From positions 4,402,001-4,466,000 of the forward strand of contig NZ_CP125295.1 in the NCBI RefSeq assembly GCF_030412785.1: 64,000 nucleotides of DNA. Reading direction: 5' to 3'. The DNA comes from Paraburkholderia sabiae (lineage in GTDB: Bacteria > Pseudomonadota > Gammaproteobacteria > Burkholderiales > Burkholderiaceae). Both the position numbers and the translations under genes were made by a program. Positions 35,904 to 45,254 of this stretch are shown here, piece by piece. The notes under the pieces are model-generated. The model saw nothing but the letters and a program-made list of their open reading frames with translations, searched no databases and was not told the origin of the DNA. Numbering within the stretch: position 1 is the first letter of the stretch; each line of letters starts with the position of its first letter.

Positions 35904-37469
35904 TCATTGTTGTCCCGGACGCGTCAACGACTTGCCCCACACGATGGATTCCGGATGCTGCTGAAGGTAATCGGCGAGTGAATTAAGCGATACAAGCGTT
36001 CGCCGCAACTCGGTCAACGCGCCTTGAAGATCGGACTGAAGCGGAGAACCGTGCGCGAGCGTTGCGTTCGCCGCGTCGAACGATTGCTGCGCGGCGCTTA
36101 AAGTTGCGCGCGCTTCGGGCATCAGTTCGGTGTCGACCCGCTGAAACAGCGACGCAGCCGTCTGCAGGGTCGTATCGAGACTGCGGCCGATCTGATCGAA
36201 CGGCACGCGATCCAGCTTGTCGACGATGCCCGCAAGCTGGTCCTGAAGTTCTTCGAGCGTATTGGGAACGGTCGGCAGTTCGACGGGCGTCCGCTGCGGA
36301 TCGAACGCGACTTTGGGCGCGCGCGGAAAGAAATCGAGCGCGACGTATCGCTGGCCGGTCAGCACGCTGCCCATGCGCAACTGTCCGCGCAGGCCGTTGG
36401 CGATCAGCCGGTGCAGCAGATTTCGGCCCGCTGCGCTGTCGCCGTTGCCAAGTGCCTGACGATAGCGGCGTCCCAGTCTCGTCGGATAAAGATCGAGCGC
36501 GGCGATCATGTCAATGCGGCCGGTGGCGGGATCGAAGTCCACATCGATCGCCGCCACGCGCCCCAGTTCGACGCCGTGAAAATCGACGGGCGCGCCGATC
36601 GACAGGCCGCGCAACGATTGCTCGAAGCGCATGAACACGCGCGCCGCGGTTCCGTCCGCTGCGCCTTGCGTCGCTTGCGTACGATCGGTGGCGAGCACGA
36701 AGGATGCGCCTTCGGGTGCCGGGCGCGGAGCGGGCGCGCGTTTGAGCGTATCGAACGCAATGCCGCCCGATAACAGCGACGCGACCGATTGCGTATCGAG
36801 TCGAAAACCGTCGGAGCCGAAGCTCATGTCGATTCCGCTCGCCTGCCACCAGACGGTGCCGGATGTCACGTATTGGTCGTAGGGCGCGTTGACGAACACA
36901 TCGACATCGACTTCCGCGCCGTCCGCGGAGAGCGCATAGCCCAGCACCTGGCCCGCCTGCACGCGGCGGAACAGAAGAGGCGAGCCCGCAGTCAGCGATC
37001 CCAGCGAGTCTGCGTGCAGCACGAAGCGTTTGCCTTTCCGGTCGCGGGTGACGAAGGGCGGCGCTTCCAGTCCGACGAACGCTTTGCACGCTCGCGATGC
37101 GGGCGCGGTGTCGGCGGCGATGTAGGCGCCGGAAATGGCTGTCGAAAGCCCGGAGATGCCCGTCATGCCGATGCGCGGCCGCACTACCCAATAGCGTGTG
37201 CCGCAAGCCGCGAACTGTTTCGCGGAATCGTCCAGTTGCACGTCGGCGAGAACGTGCGTCCGGTCGGTCGACAGATGCAGGTCTTTGAGCCTGCCGATTT
37301 CGACGTCCCGGTAGCGCACGCGTGTTTTTCCGGCCTCGAGACTCTCGGCCGTCGTGAAGCTGATCGTGATGCGCGGACCGCGCTGCATGCCTGTGCGAAT
37401 CAGCAGCGCGCCGGAAATGAGCAAGGCCGCAACGGGCACGAGCCAGAACGCCGACGGCGCGCCGCTCAT
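35904..37469 (-). CDS. pqiB: PqiB-type MCE-domain protein
   Basis: A 521-residue protein with one N-terminal membrane helix (FWLVPVAALLISGALLIR) and three MCE domains (about residues 35-80, 150-220, 280-390), the PqiB layout. PqiB forms a periplasmic tunnel for lipid transport with the membrane protein PqiA and lipoprotein PqiC. The C-terminal helices (LEELQDQLAGIVDKLDRVPFD) are the needle-forming coil. The next gene upstream encodes a small lipoprotein, but no full PqiA gene is present here. ATG 37469 follows GTG 37472; either may start translation. Confidence 0.85.
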   Translation of the reverse strand: MSGAPSAFWLVPVAALLISGALLIRTGMQRGPRITISFTTAESLEAGKTRVRYRDVEIGRLKDLHLSTDRTHVLADVQLDDSAKQFAACGTRYWVVRPRIGMTGISGLSTAISGAYIAADTAPASRACKAFVGLEAPPFVTRDRKGKRFVLHADSLGSLTAGSPLLFRRVQAGQVLGYALSADGAEVDVDVFVNAPYDQYVTSGTVWWQASGIDMSFGSDGFRLDTQSVASLLSGGIAFDTLKRAPAPRPAPEGASFVLATDRTQATQGAADGTAARVFMRFEQSLRGLSIGAPVDFHGVELGRVAAIDVDFDPATGRIDMIAALDLYPTRLGRRYRQALGNGDSAAGRNLLHRLIANGLRGQLRMGSVLTGQRYVALDFFPRAPKVAFDPQRTPVELPTVPNTLEELQDQLAGIVDKLDRVPFDQIGRSLDTTLQTAASLFQRVDTELMPEARATLSAAQQSFDAANATLAHGSPLQSDLQGALTELRRTLVSLNSLADYLQQHPESIVWGKSLTRPGQQ

Positions 37470-37588
37470 CACAGCTCTCCCGTCACGACGTCGCGCAGCT
37501 GTCGGCCGATTCTGCGCAGGCTGGCGATACAGACTCTGAACAGACGGCCGAGCCCGCGCTTCGCGTGCCGAAGAGGCGCATGCGTCAC
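37469..37588 (-). other. Short upstream reading frame, possible leader or PqiA remnant
   Basis: A 39-codon frame starting at GTG 37588 and ending in TGA that overlaps the pqiB start. Peptide is basic (HAKRGLGRLFRVCIASLRRIG) and may be a remnant of a lost PqiA C-terminus or simply noncoding. No clear ribosome site. Low support. Confidence 0.2.
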
Positions 37589-37598
37589 GGCCGACGGC

Positions 37599-38261
37599 TT
37601 ATTGCAGCTGCGCGACGAGCGCGTCCGCGCCCTTGTCGATGCCCGTTCTCGCGGCGCTGAGCGATCCGAATGCGGCGGGCAGATTCATCGCGTTCGGATA
37701 TTGCTTCGACACGTAAGCCTTCAGCAGGCGGCCGCTGGAACTGTCGTACACCTCGACGGCGTACGACACGGAGCCGCTGAACGCGCCCTTGCCGCCGCGG
37801 ATCGCCTGCACGCCGTTGTAGAGATTCCCCGCGATATCGAAGTGCATGAACTGGCCGACGAGCGCAGTCGTCGTTTCCGCGCCCGTCAGCGTGAGCCGGA
37901 TGCGCAAGGCGGCGGGCGACGGCTGCGTCGCGCTTTCGAAACGCTTCGTGAGCTTCGACGCGAACGTCTTGCCCATGTAGTCGGCGAGCGCAGTCTTGTC
38001 GTTCTCCGTCATATCGCCGAACTGGTTGTCGCCGCCGCGATACACGACGACGGGATCGACCATCACCTGCGTGTAACGCGACCAGACGACGGGCGCCGCG
38101 TACCGGTACGGCACTTTGGTCGAGTCGTCGTCCCGGTTCTGCTTCATTTGCTGCGCTGACGAAATGCCCGAATAGGCAACGGGCTGCACGCTCGAACACG
38201 CCGTCGTGGCGAGCGCGACGGCGCAGACGGAGAGAAGCGGGGCGAGTCTGATCGAGGGCAT
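37599..38261 (-). CDS. DUF3313 family lipoprotein
   Basis: A 220-residue lipoprotein: signal with lipobox LATTAC, Cys at about residue 21, then a domain with KVPYRYAAPVVWSRYTQVM, ADYMGKTFASKLTKRF, RIRLTLTGAET and YAVEVYDSSSGRLLKAYVSK, matching DUF3313. These are outer-membrane lipoproteins of unknown role. Its place ahead of pqiB resembles the PqiC lipoprotein position, but the family differs. ATG 38261 follows AAGGA. Confidence 0.8.
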   Translation of the reverse strand: MPSIRLAPLLSVCAVALATTACSSVQPVAYSGISSAQQMKQNRDDDSTKVPYRYAAPVVWSRYTQVMVDPVVVYRGGDNQFGDMTENDKTALADYMGKTFASKLTKRFESATQPSPAALRIRLTLTGAETTTALVGQFMHFDIAGNLYNGVQAIRGGKGAFSGSVSYAVEVYDSSSGRLLKAYVSKQYPNAMNLPAAFGSLSAARTGIDKGADALVAQLQ

Positions 38262-38533
38262 GGGTCGGTCCTTGCGATGAATGTCGGGAGTGGGTGAGGG
38301 CGTCGGTTCGGGCGTGAACCGACGTGGCCGAAGCGTAGCATCGCCGTTTTCGGATGTAAACCGTCTATCCGGTTTGTTTGTTGAAAAAAGATGCGCAGCG
38401 TACAATCTGGGTCTCCCGGTTCGGGCGCTGTTCTGCCTGCTGGTTTCGGTGCGTCGCATGTCCCGTTTTGCGGGCCGCGATGCCGGGCAGGACAGGCGGC
38501 CGACGGGCTCGAATGACGTCACCTATACGATCA

Positions 38534-39130
38534 ATGGATAACCAGACCCGTTCGGAAAATACCCGCAAGAAGGCCATCGAGGCCGCACTGACGATACTCA
38601 CGCGAGAAGGCGTGGGCGGGCTCACGTTCGATTCGCTGTCGCGCGAAAGCGGCATCAGCAAGGGCGGATTGCTGCATCAGTTCCGCACGAAGGACGGCGT
38701 GCTCAAGGCGCTGCTGGATCATCAGCGGCAGCAGTTCGAAGCGATCGCGCACGCGCATATGGCGAAGGGTGGGGCGACGAAGACGGAGCCGTGTCTGTCG
38801 TCACAGATTGCCATTTACCGGGAATCCGTCAAGCAGCCGCATTCGGTCGCGCGTGCGGTTTTGGCCGCGCTCGCTGAGAACCCCGAGCTTCTGGCGGACT
38901 TCAAGGCGACGGATGTCGAGAGGATGAAAAAGCTGCGCGAAGAGTCGAGCGATATCGAACTCTCGTTGTTGCGCTATTTCGCAGCGAGCGGCCTTGCGTT
39001 CAATTCGCTGCTTGGGCTCTCGCCTTTGCCCGATTCGATGATGAACCGTCTGTTCGATCGACTGCTGGACGAGGCGGCGTGGGTGAGTCAAAAGCAGCCG
39101 GCGAAAACGCGGAAGAAGGCTGCGTCGTGA
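38534..39130 (+). CDS. TetR-family regulator
   Basis: A 198-residue TetR regulator. HTH: EAALTILTREGVGGLTFDSL then SRESGISKGGLLHQFRTKDG. The C-terminal half is the ligand domain. The ATG at 38534 is the first methionine at the usual distance from the HTH; the frame is open further upstream but unsupported. Divergent from the DUF3313 lipoprotein gene, its likely target. Confidence 0.88.
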   Translation: MDNQTRSENTRKKAIEAALTILTREGVGGLTFDSLSRESGISKGGLLHQFRTKDGVLKALLDHQRQQFEAIAHAHMAKGGATKTEPCLSSQIAIYRESVKQPHSVARAVLAALAENPELLADFKATDVERMKKLREESSDIELSLLRYFAASGLAFNSLLGLSPLPDSMMNRLFDRLLDEAAWVSQKQPAKTRKKAAS

Positions 39131-39166
39131 GGGTTGGCATCGTCGCGGCTCGAGCGCGAAAGTGAG

Positions 39167-39207
39167 TGTCTGCGACAGCGGCAACATGGCTGCCGCTATC
39201 GCAGACA
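39167..39207. terminator. Long hairpin between convergent tetR and gabD
   Basis: TGTCTGCGA (39167-39175) pairs with TCGCAGACA (39199-39207), one mismatch, then AGCGGCA (39177-39183) pairs with TGCCGCT (39191-39197), leaving a 7-base loop. No T-run follows on either strand, so it may act as a rho-independent-like pause, a transcript-stabilising hairpin or a two-way barrier. Confidence 0.45.
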
Positions 39208-39217
39208 AATAAAGCGT

Positions 39218-40684
39218 TTACACGCCGCCGATGCACATGTACTTGATCACGACATACTCGTCGATCCCGTAGTGCGATCCTTCGCGTCCGAGGCCCGATT
39301 GCTTGACGCCGCCGAACGGTGCGACTTCGTTCGAAATGGCGCCGGTGTTGATCCCGACCATGCCGAACTCGAGCGCTTCCGCGACGCGCCAGATGCGGCC
39401 GATATCGCGGCTATAGAAATACGAGGCCAGGCCGAAATCGGTGCTGTTCGCCATCTCGACCACTTCTGCATCTGACGAGAAGCGGAACAGCGGCGCGAGC
39501 GGACCGAAGGTTTCGTCGCGAGCAACCTTCATTTCCGGCGTGACATCGGCGAGCACGGTGGGCTCGAAGAAGCCGTGACCGAGCGCATGACGCTTGCCGC
39601 CCGTGACGACGCGCGCGCCTTTGCCGAGTGCATCTTCGATATGCGATTCGACCTTGAGCACGGCCGCCTCGTTGATCAGCGGACCTTGCTGCACACCTTG
39701 CTCGGTGCCGAAACCGACCTTGAGCTTCGTGACGGCGGCGGCCAGTTTTTCGGCGAATGCATCGTAGACGCTGTCGTGCACATAGAAGCGGTTCGTGCAC
39801 ACGCAGGTCTGACCGCTGTTGCGATACTTCGATGCAATGGCGCCTTCGACGGCAGCATCGAGATCGGCGTCGTCGAACACGATGAACGGCGCATTGCCGC
39901 CCAGTTCCAGCGATACCTTCTTGACGGTCGGCGCGCACTGCGCCATCAGCAGACGACCCACGCCCGTGGACCCGGTGAACGACAGCTTGCGCACCAGCGG
40001 ATTGCTGGTCATTTCGCCGCCGATCGGTTTCGGATCGCCGGTGACGATGCTGACGATGCCGGCGGGCACGCCTGCGCGCTCGGCGAGGACGGCGAGCGCG
40101 AGTGCCGACAGCGGCGTGGCTTCAGCGGGTTTGACGATGATCGGGCAGCCTGCCGCGAGCGCCGGACCGACCTTGCGGGTGATCATCGCGGCGGGGAAAT
40201 TCCACGGCGTGATCGCGGCGCAGACGCCGACGGGTTCTTTCGTTACGACGATGCGCTTGTCGTTGGCGACCGTGGGGATCGTATCGCCGTAGACGCGCTT
40301 GGCTTCTTCGCCGAACCATTCGAGGAATGAGGCTGCGTAGCCGATTTCGCCTTTTGCTTCGGCGAGCGGTTTGCCTTGTTCGGTTGTGAGGATCAACGCC
40401 AGGTCGTCGGCGTTGGCCAGCATCAGGTCGTTCCATTTGCGCAGGATTTCTGCGCGTTGTTTGGCGGTTTTTGCCTTCCAGGCGGGCCATGCTGTGTTGG
40501 CCGCTTCTATTGCGCGGCGGGTTTCTTGTGTGCCCATTCTTGGCACTTGCGCGATTAATTCGCCCGTTGCCGGGTTTAGAACTTCAAACGTTTCCTTGTT
40601 GTCGGCTTCTTGCCATTCGCCATTGATATACGCTTTGCTTTGCAGCAGGGTCGGGTCTTTTAGTTTGCTACGCAGGTCAGTCAT
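39218..40684 (-). CDS. gabD: Succinate-semialdehyde dehydrogenase
   Basis: A 488-residue NAD(P)+ aldehyde dehydrogenase. Signatures: ITPWNFPAAMITRKVGPALA, FTGSTGVGRLL, ELGGNAPFIVFDDADLD (general-base Glu) and NSGQTCVCTNRFYV with the catalytic Cys. Length, N-terminus (DPTLLQSKAYINGEWQEAD) and C-terminus (GREGSHYGIDEYVVIKYMC) match GabD. It oxidises succinic semialdehyde from GABA to succinate. It is separated from gabT by a repeat element. Confidence 0.93.
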   Translation of the reverse strand: MTDLRSKLKDPTLLQSKAYINGEWQEADNKETFEVLNPATGELIAQVPRMGTQETRRAIEAANTAWPAWKAKTAKQRAEILRKWNDLMLANADDLALILTTEQGKPLAEAKGEIGYAASFLEWFGEEAKRVYGDTIPTVANDKRIVVTKEPVGVCAAITPWNFPAAMITRKVGPALAAGCPIIVKPAEATPLSALALAVLAERAGVPAGIVSIVTGDPKPIGGEMTSNPLVRKLSFTGSTGVGRLLMAQCAPTVKKVSLELGGNAPFIVFDDADLDAAVEGAIASKYRNSGQTCVCTNRFYVHDSVYDAFAEKLAAAVTKLKVGFGTEQGVQQGPLINEAAVLKVESHIEDALGKGARVVTGGKRHALGHGFFEPTVLADVTPEMKVARDETFGPLAPLFRFSSDAEVVEMANSTDFGLASYFYSRDIGRIWRVAEALEFGMVGINTGAISNEVAPFGGVKQSGLGREGSHYGIDEYVVIKYMCIGGV

Positions 40685-40732
40685 TTTGGGTCTGTCCTTT
40701 CAGGGTTTGTGTCTGCTGTGATGCAGTCGCCG

Positions 40733-41345
40733 TGCTTTGGTTTTTTGCTTTTTGCTGCGTTGGCATCCGCGAATTCGTATCGGTTTATTAGCGTTGCCCC
40801 TGTGCGGGGCGGCACCTACTTTTCTTTGCAGCGGCAAAGAAAAGTAGGCAAAAGAAAGCCGCTTTAAACCTCCGGTGCCTGCCAGGTCCGCACTACGGCA
40901 TGCCGCAGTTGAACTGTCGCGCAGCGACGCAAACACTCCGTAGAAAGCCCGCAGTCAGGCGCGCGCGGCGCGAAAGATGACATCCAGCTGGGGCACGTTC
41001 GGGTGGCTTGTTTGCTTGCTTTTGTGTGTTTGCTGTCGGTCTGATTGCGGCGGTATGTGCTCCAGACTGTGCGCGGGGTTTTCGCGCCGTGCGCGGTTGA
41101 CTGCGGGCTTTCTACAGAGTGCGGACGTCGCTGCGCGATAGCTCAACTGCGGCGTGCCGCGTCGCTGCCCTGGCAGGCACCGGAGGTTCAAAAGCGGCTT
41201 TCTTTTGCCTACTTTTCTTTGCCGCTGCAAAGAAAAGTAGGTGCTGCCCCGCACAGGGGCGACGCTGGCAAACCGATACGAAACCGCGGATGCCAGCGAC
41301 GACAAGAAAACCAAAAGCGAAAAACCAAACCAGCGCCGCAGGGCA
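40733..41345. repeat. Palindromic intergenic element, copy 1
   Basis: About 610 bp made of two long inverted arms. Left arm begins near TTGCTGCGTTGGCATCCGCG and runs to about 40990; right arm (about 41050-41320) is its imperfect reverse complement. Each arm carries GCCCC-TGTGC-GGGGC and a nested perfect 15-bp hairpin CCTACTTTTCTTTGC/GCAAAGAAAAGTAGG: left at 40815-40848, right at 41208-41241. The shared core includes TAGAAAGCCCGCAGTC and GGCGCGAAA. A second, diverged copy lies at 45255-45903. No transposase is encoded. It fills the 670-base gap between gabD and gabT. Confidence 0.8.
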
Positions 41346-41356
41346 AAGAAAAAACC

Positions 41357-42640
41357 TCAGACCGTGACGCCCACAGTCTCCTTAAGCACTTCTTCGAGAA
41401 TAGAAACAGCCTCATCGAAGACAGCATCCTGAATCGTCAGCGGAAACAGGAACCGAACAACGTTCGAATACACACCACAAACGAGCAACAGCAACCCGCG
41501 CTCAAGCGCACGAGCCTGCACGCGCTTGGTGAAATCGGCATCGGCCTCGGACGTCCCAGGCTTGCAGAATTCAACGGCAACCATACCCCCAGGCCCACGA
41601 ACATCAGCAATCTGCGGAACTTCCGACTGCAGCGCAGTCAACTTCGCCTTAAGGCGATCACCCAACACAACAGCCCGCTCGCAAAGATTCTCTTCATCGA
41701 TGATATCGAGCACGGCATGCGCCGACGCCACGGCGAGCGGATTGCCCGCATACGTGCCGCCCAGACCGCCCGGCGCAGCCGCATCCATCACATCGGCACG
41801 TCCGACGACGCCCGACAGCGGCATGCCGCCCGCCAGGCTCTTCGCCATCGTCATCAGATCAGGCACCACGTCGTAGTGGTTCATCGCGAACAGCTTGCCC
41901 GTGCGCGCAAATCCCGTTTGCACTTCATCCGCGATCAGCAGAATGCCGTGCTCGTTGCACAGCTTGCGCAGCGCACGCACAAACTCGGCAGGCGCCGGGT
42001 AGAAACCGCCTTCGCCTTGCACCGGCTCGAAAATGATCGCCGCGACGCGCTTCGGATCGATGTCGGCCTTGAACAGGAATTCGATTGCCTTCAGCGAGTC
42101 CGCCGTCGTCACGCCGTGCAGCGGATTCGGGAACGGCGCGTGGAAAACGTCGGCCGGGAACGGGCCGAAGCTCAGCTTGTACGGCGCGACCTTGCCCGTC
42201 AGCGCCATGCCCATCATCGTGCGGCCATGGAAGCCGCCCGTGAAGGCGATCACGCCCGGACGGCCGGTGTACGCGCGCGCGATCTTGATCGCGTTTTCGA
42301 CGGCTTCAGCGCCCGTCGTGAAGAACGCAGTCTTCTTCGGATAATCGCCCGGCGCGCGCTCGTTGATCTTCTCGGCGAGTTCGACATACGACGCGTACGG
42401 CACGATCTGATAGGCCGTGTGCGTGAAGTTGTCGAGCTGCGCACGAATCGCCTCGACGATCTTCGGATGACGATGGCCCGTGTTGCACACCGCGATGCCC
42501 GCCGCGAAGTCGATGAAGCGGCGGCCCTCGACGTCCCACAGCTCCGCATTCTCCGCACGCGCAGCGTAGAAATCGCACATCACGCCCACGCCGCGCGGGG
42601 TGGCGGCGTCCTTGCGGCTCTTCAGTTCAGCATTCTTCAC
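41357..42640 (-). CDS. gabT: 4-aminobutyrate transaminase
   Basis: A 427-residue class III PLP aminotransferase. Features: GIAVCNTGHRHPKIVEAI, FFTTGAEAVENAIKIARA, GFHGRTMMGMALTGK, FEPVQGEGGFYPAP, IADEVQTGFARTGK and the PLP lysine in MAKSLAGGMPLSGV. It moves the amino group of GABA to 2-oxoglutarate. The start is GTG 42640, which follows AGGAGA; an upstream frame to 42733 has no support. Divergent from the GabR-like regulator. Confidence 0.93.
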   Translation of the reverse strand: MKNAELKSRKDAATPRGVGVMCDFYAARAENAELWDVEGRRFIDFAAGIAVCNTGHRHPKIVEAIRAQLDNFTHTAYQIVPYASYVELAEKINERAPGDYPKKTAFFTTGAEAVENAIKIARAYTGRPGVIAFTGGFHGRTMMGMALTGKVAPYKLSFGPFPADVFHAPFPNPLHGVTTADSLKAIEFLFKADIDPKRVAAIIFEPVQGEGGFYPAPAEFVRALRKLCNEHGILLIADEVQTGFARTGKLFAMNHYDVVPDLMTMAKSLAGGMPLSGVVGRADVMDAAAPGGLGGTYAGNPLAVASAHAVLDIIDEENLCERAVVLGDRLKAKLTALQSEVPQIADVRGPGGMVAVEFCKPGTSEADADFTKRVQARALERGLLLLVCGVYSNVVRFLFPLTIQDAVFDEAVSILEEVLKETVGVTV

Positions 42641-42700
42641 GGAGATCTCCTGTTGGGGTTCGTTCAGGCGCTCGCGTTCATCGCGGCACATGCAGCGACT

Positions 42701-42760
42701 ATAATCAGATTTGGCTCCAAATTTCAGAGCCATTTCGGTAAAAAATCAGGAGCCAATTTC
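42701..42760. promoter_or_regulatory. Operator region between gabT and its regulator
   Basis: TTGGCTCC (42711-42718) and GGAGCCAA (42749-42756) form a perfect inverted pair about 30 bases apart, with a partial third copy GAGCCATTT (42728-42736) between them. The region lies between the divergent start codons, and GGAG of the right-hand copy is also the ribosome site of the regulator gene. A MocR/GabR-type regulator is the expected binder. Confidence 0.5.
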
Positions 42761-44320
42761 ATGCGCGCGAGTGTGTTGTCCGACTGGCTGGCCCAGCGTC
42801 TGGATCGCGGCAACGGTCAGCCGATCTACCGGCAGCTGCATCGGCTGTTGCAGCAGGCCATCCTGACGCGCGAACTGCCCGCGGGCAGCAAGGTGCCGTC
42901 GTCGCGGCTGCTGGCCAACGAGCTCGGCATCGCGCGCAATACGGTCACGCAGGTCTATGAGCAGCTTGCACTAGAAGGATATGTGTCGTCGGCGACGGGG
43001 CGCGGCACATTTGTCGCCGATACGTCGCCGGACGAAATCGTCGGTTCGACGGACACGCAGGGCCCGGCGATACAGGCGGCGCCCGTGCGGCAGTTGCAGC
43101 AGGCGTTGACGCCGCAGCCGTCGAAAGCGCTACTGCATGCACAGCAGCCCGCCGCGCGCGCGCTGTCGCAGCGCGGCTTCCGGCTCGTCGCGGGGGCAGG
43201 TGTGTCGAAGCGACAGTGGGGCGCGTTCATGCCCGGCGTGCCTGACGTCACGCGTTTTCCGGCGCGTGTGTGGAGCCGCCTGCACAACAAGTACTGGCGT
43301 CGTCTGCGGCCCGATCTGCTGACGTATGCGCCGGGCGGCGGTCTCTCGTTGCTGCGGCACGCGCTGGCCGACTATCTGCGCACGTCGCGCTCGGTGCGCT
43401 GTACGCCCGAGCAGATCATCATCACGACGGGCATTCACCAGTCCGTCGACCTCGCCGTGCGTCTGCTGTCCGATCCCGGCGACGTCATCTGGACAGAAGA
43501 TCCGTGCTATTGGGGCGTGCGCAGCGTGATGCACGTGTCGGGTCTGAAGTCGCGTCCGATCGCCGTCGACGACGAAGGCATCAACCCGTCGACCGACGAT
43601 CTCGCGCATCCGCCGAAGCTGATGCTCGTCACGCCGTCGCATCAATATCCGCTCGGCATGGTGATGAGCCTTGCGCGCCGGCGGATGCTGCTCGAATACG
43701 CGCGGCAGAACCAGTGCTGGATCATCGAGGACGATTACGACAGCGAATACCGTTACGGCAGCCGTCCGCTCGCGTCGCTGCAAGGACTCGATACGGCGGG
43801 GCAGGTGATCTATGTGGGCAGCTTCGGCAAGACGCTGTTTCCGGGGCTGCGGATCGGCTATCTGGTCGCACCCGAGGCGCTCGCCGAGAGCTTCGCGACG
43901 GCCAGCGCCGAGTTGTATCGCGAAGGGCAGTTGCTGCAGCAGGCGATGCTCGCCGAGTTCATCGCCGAAGGGCATTTCACGTCGCATATTCGCAAGATGC
44001 GCACGCTGTATGGGCAGCGCCGTTCGACCTTGCTCGATGCTGCCGCGCGGCGTTATGGCGATGCGTTGCCTGCCGTCGGCGGCGACGCGGGCCTGCATCT
44101 CGTGATGCAGTTGCCCGAAGGCACCGACGACCGCGCGGTCGCGGCGGCGGCGCTCGAACGCAATATCGTGGTGCGTCCGTTGTCGGGGTATTACGCGGAG
44201 CCGTCGCGCGCGCCGTCGGGGCTGCTGATCGGCTATGCGTGCGTACCCGACGAAGAGATCGCGCCCGCGTTCGATACGCTCGCCGACGCAATCGACACGA
44301 CCTTGCCGCTGTTCGCGTGA
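42761..44320 (+). CDS. MocR/GabR-like regulator (GntR HTH fused to aminotransferase fold)
   Basis: A 519-residue fusion. Residues about 10-85 are a GntR winged helix (IYRQLHRLLQQAILTRELPA, SRLLANELGIARNTVTQVYE). Residues 130-519 form a fold-type I PLP domain with LTYAPGGGLSLLRHALA, WIIEDDYDSEYRYGSRPL and GSFGKTLFPGLRIGY (PLP lysine). Such proteins sense GABA via PLP and activate gabTD, here the divergent gabT. Open frame extends far upstream through the repeat element, but the ATG at 42761 with AGGAG is the true start. Confidence 0.9.
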   Translation: MRASVLSDWLAQRLDRGNGQPIYRQLHRLLQQAILTRELPAGSKVPSSRLLANELGIARNTVTQVYEQLALEGYVSSATGRGTFVADTSPDEIVGSTDTQGPAIQAAPVRQLQQALTPQPSKALLHAQQPAARALSQRGFRLVAGAGVSKRQWGAFMPGVPDVTRFPARVWSRLHNKYWRRLRPDLLTYAPGGGLSLLRHALADYLRTSRSVRCTPEQIIITTGIHQSVDLAVRLLSDPGDVIWTEDPCYWGVRSVMHVSGLKSRPIAVDDEGINPSTDDLAHPPKLMLVTPSHQYPLGMVMSLARRRMLLEYARQNQCWIIEDDYDSEYRYGSRPLASLQGLDTAGQVIYVGSFGKTLFPGLRIGYLVAPEALAESFATASAELYREGQLLQQAMLAEFIAEGHFTSHIRKMRTLYGQRRSTLLDAAARRYGDALPAVGGDAGLHLVMQLPEGTDDRAVAAAALERNIVVRPLSGYYAEPSRAPSGLLIGYACVPDEEIAPAFDTLADAIDTTLPLFA

Positions 44321-44336
44321 GCCGCGCGTCAGCGCT

Positions 44337-45173
44337 TTAAAGACGGATCAGAACCGCGCCGAGCGTCACGAGCGTGCATGCGAACACGCGACGCGGCGTG
44401 AGGCGCTCGTGCATGAACGAGAAGCCGATCAGCACGGCGAAGATCGAGCTGAGTTCGCGCAGCGCGGACACCATTGCGATGGGCAGAAAGCGATAGGCCT
44501 CGATGATGAGGCAATACGCGGTTAGCGCGATCACGCCGGAAAGCATGCCTTTGAACATCGTTTCGCGCGACGTGAAGAGACCTTTTGCGCCGCCGCGCCA
44601 GTGCCACACGAGCAGAAACTGCGGCACGTTCCAGAGCAGATAGACCCACATGATGTAGCTGAGTCCGTTACCCGCGACGCGTGCGCCGATGCCGTCGACG
44701 ACGGAATACGCCGAGATGAAGAGTCCTGTGAGCAGCGCATAGGGCACGCTTTCGCCGGAAAAGCGCATATCGCGGCGAAACGCGAGCGACACGATGCCGA
44801 TCGAGACGAGCGCGACGCCAGTTGCTGCGAGCGGCTTCAGCGATTCGTGCGCGAAGATGAGCGCGCCTGCGAAGACGAGTAGCGGCGAGAGTCCTCGCGC
44901 GATGGGGTAGATCTGGCCGAAGTCGCCGCTGCGGTAGGCGCGGATCAGTGCCAGGCAGTAGCCGAATTCGAGTACCACTGAGGCGGCTATGTATGGCCAT
45001 GCGGCCGGCTCTGGCAGTGGCAGTAGTGTTACTGCGATTGCGCTGACTGCGATGTACGGGATCGACATCATGCCTAGCAGCCAGATGCGGTCTTCCGCCA
45101 GACGCAGGAAGGCGTTCCAGCTTGCATGCAGCATGGCGGAGATCAGGACCAGCAGGACGATCGAGGATTCCAT
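44337..45173 (-). CDS. EamA/DMT-superfamily transporter
   Basis: A 278-residue integral membrane protein with two related five-helix halves; N-terminus SSIVLLVLISAMLHASWNAF is the paralogue signature shared with 1465-2307. The ATG at 45173 is preferred over TTG 45197. Convergent with the GabR-like gene (16-base gap). Substrate unknown. Confidence 0.8.
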   Translation of the reverse strand: MESSIVLLVLISAMLHASWNAFLRLAEDRIWLLGMMSIPYIAVSAIAVTLLPLPEPAAWPYIAASVVLEFGYCLALIRAYRSGDFGQIYPIARGLSPLLVFAGALIFAHESLKPLAATGVALVSIGIVSLAFRRDMRFSGESVPYALLTGLFISAYSVVDGIGARVAGNGLSYIMWVYLLWNVPQFLLVWHWRGGAKGLFTSRETMFKGMLSGVIALTAYCLIIEAYRFLPIAMVSALRELSSIFAVLIGFSFMHERLTPRRVFACTLVTLGAVLIRL

Positions 45174-45254
45174 TTGAAGCGCTGTGGGCGCGCGCAAAGA
45201 TTGTGATTATTGCGGAGATTGGTGGTTTTGTGTGGAGTTTTGTGGTGTTTTTGT

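Noticed and set aside
41045..42760. N-terminal extension giving a 1091-codon frame for the MocR regulator
   Set aside because: The added part runs through the palindromic repeat and antisense to gabT; the ATG at 42761 with AGGAG and a proper GntR start is convincing.
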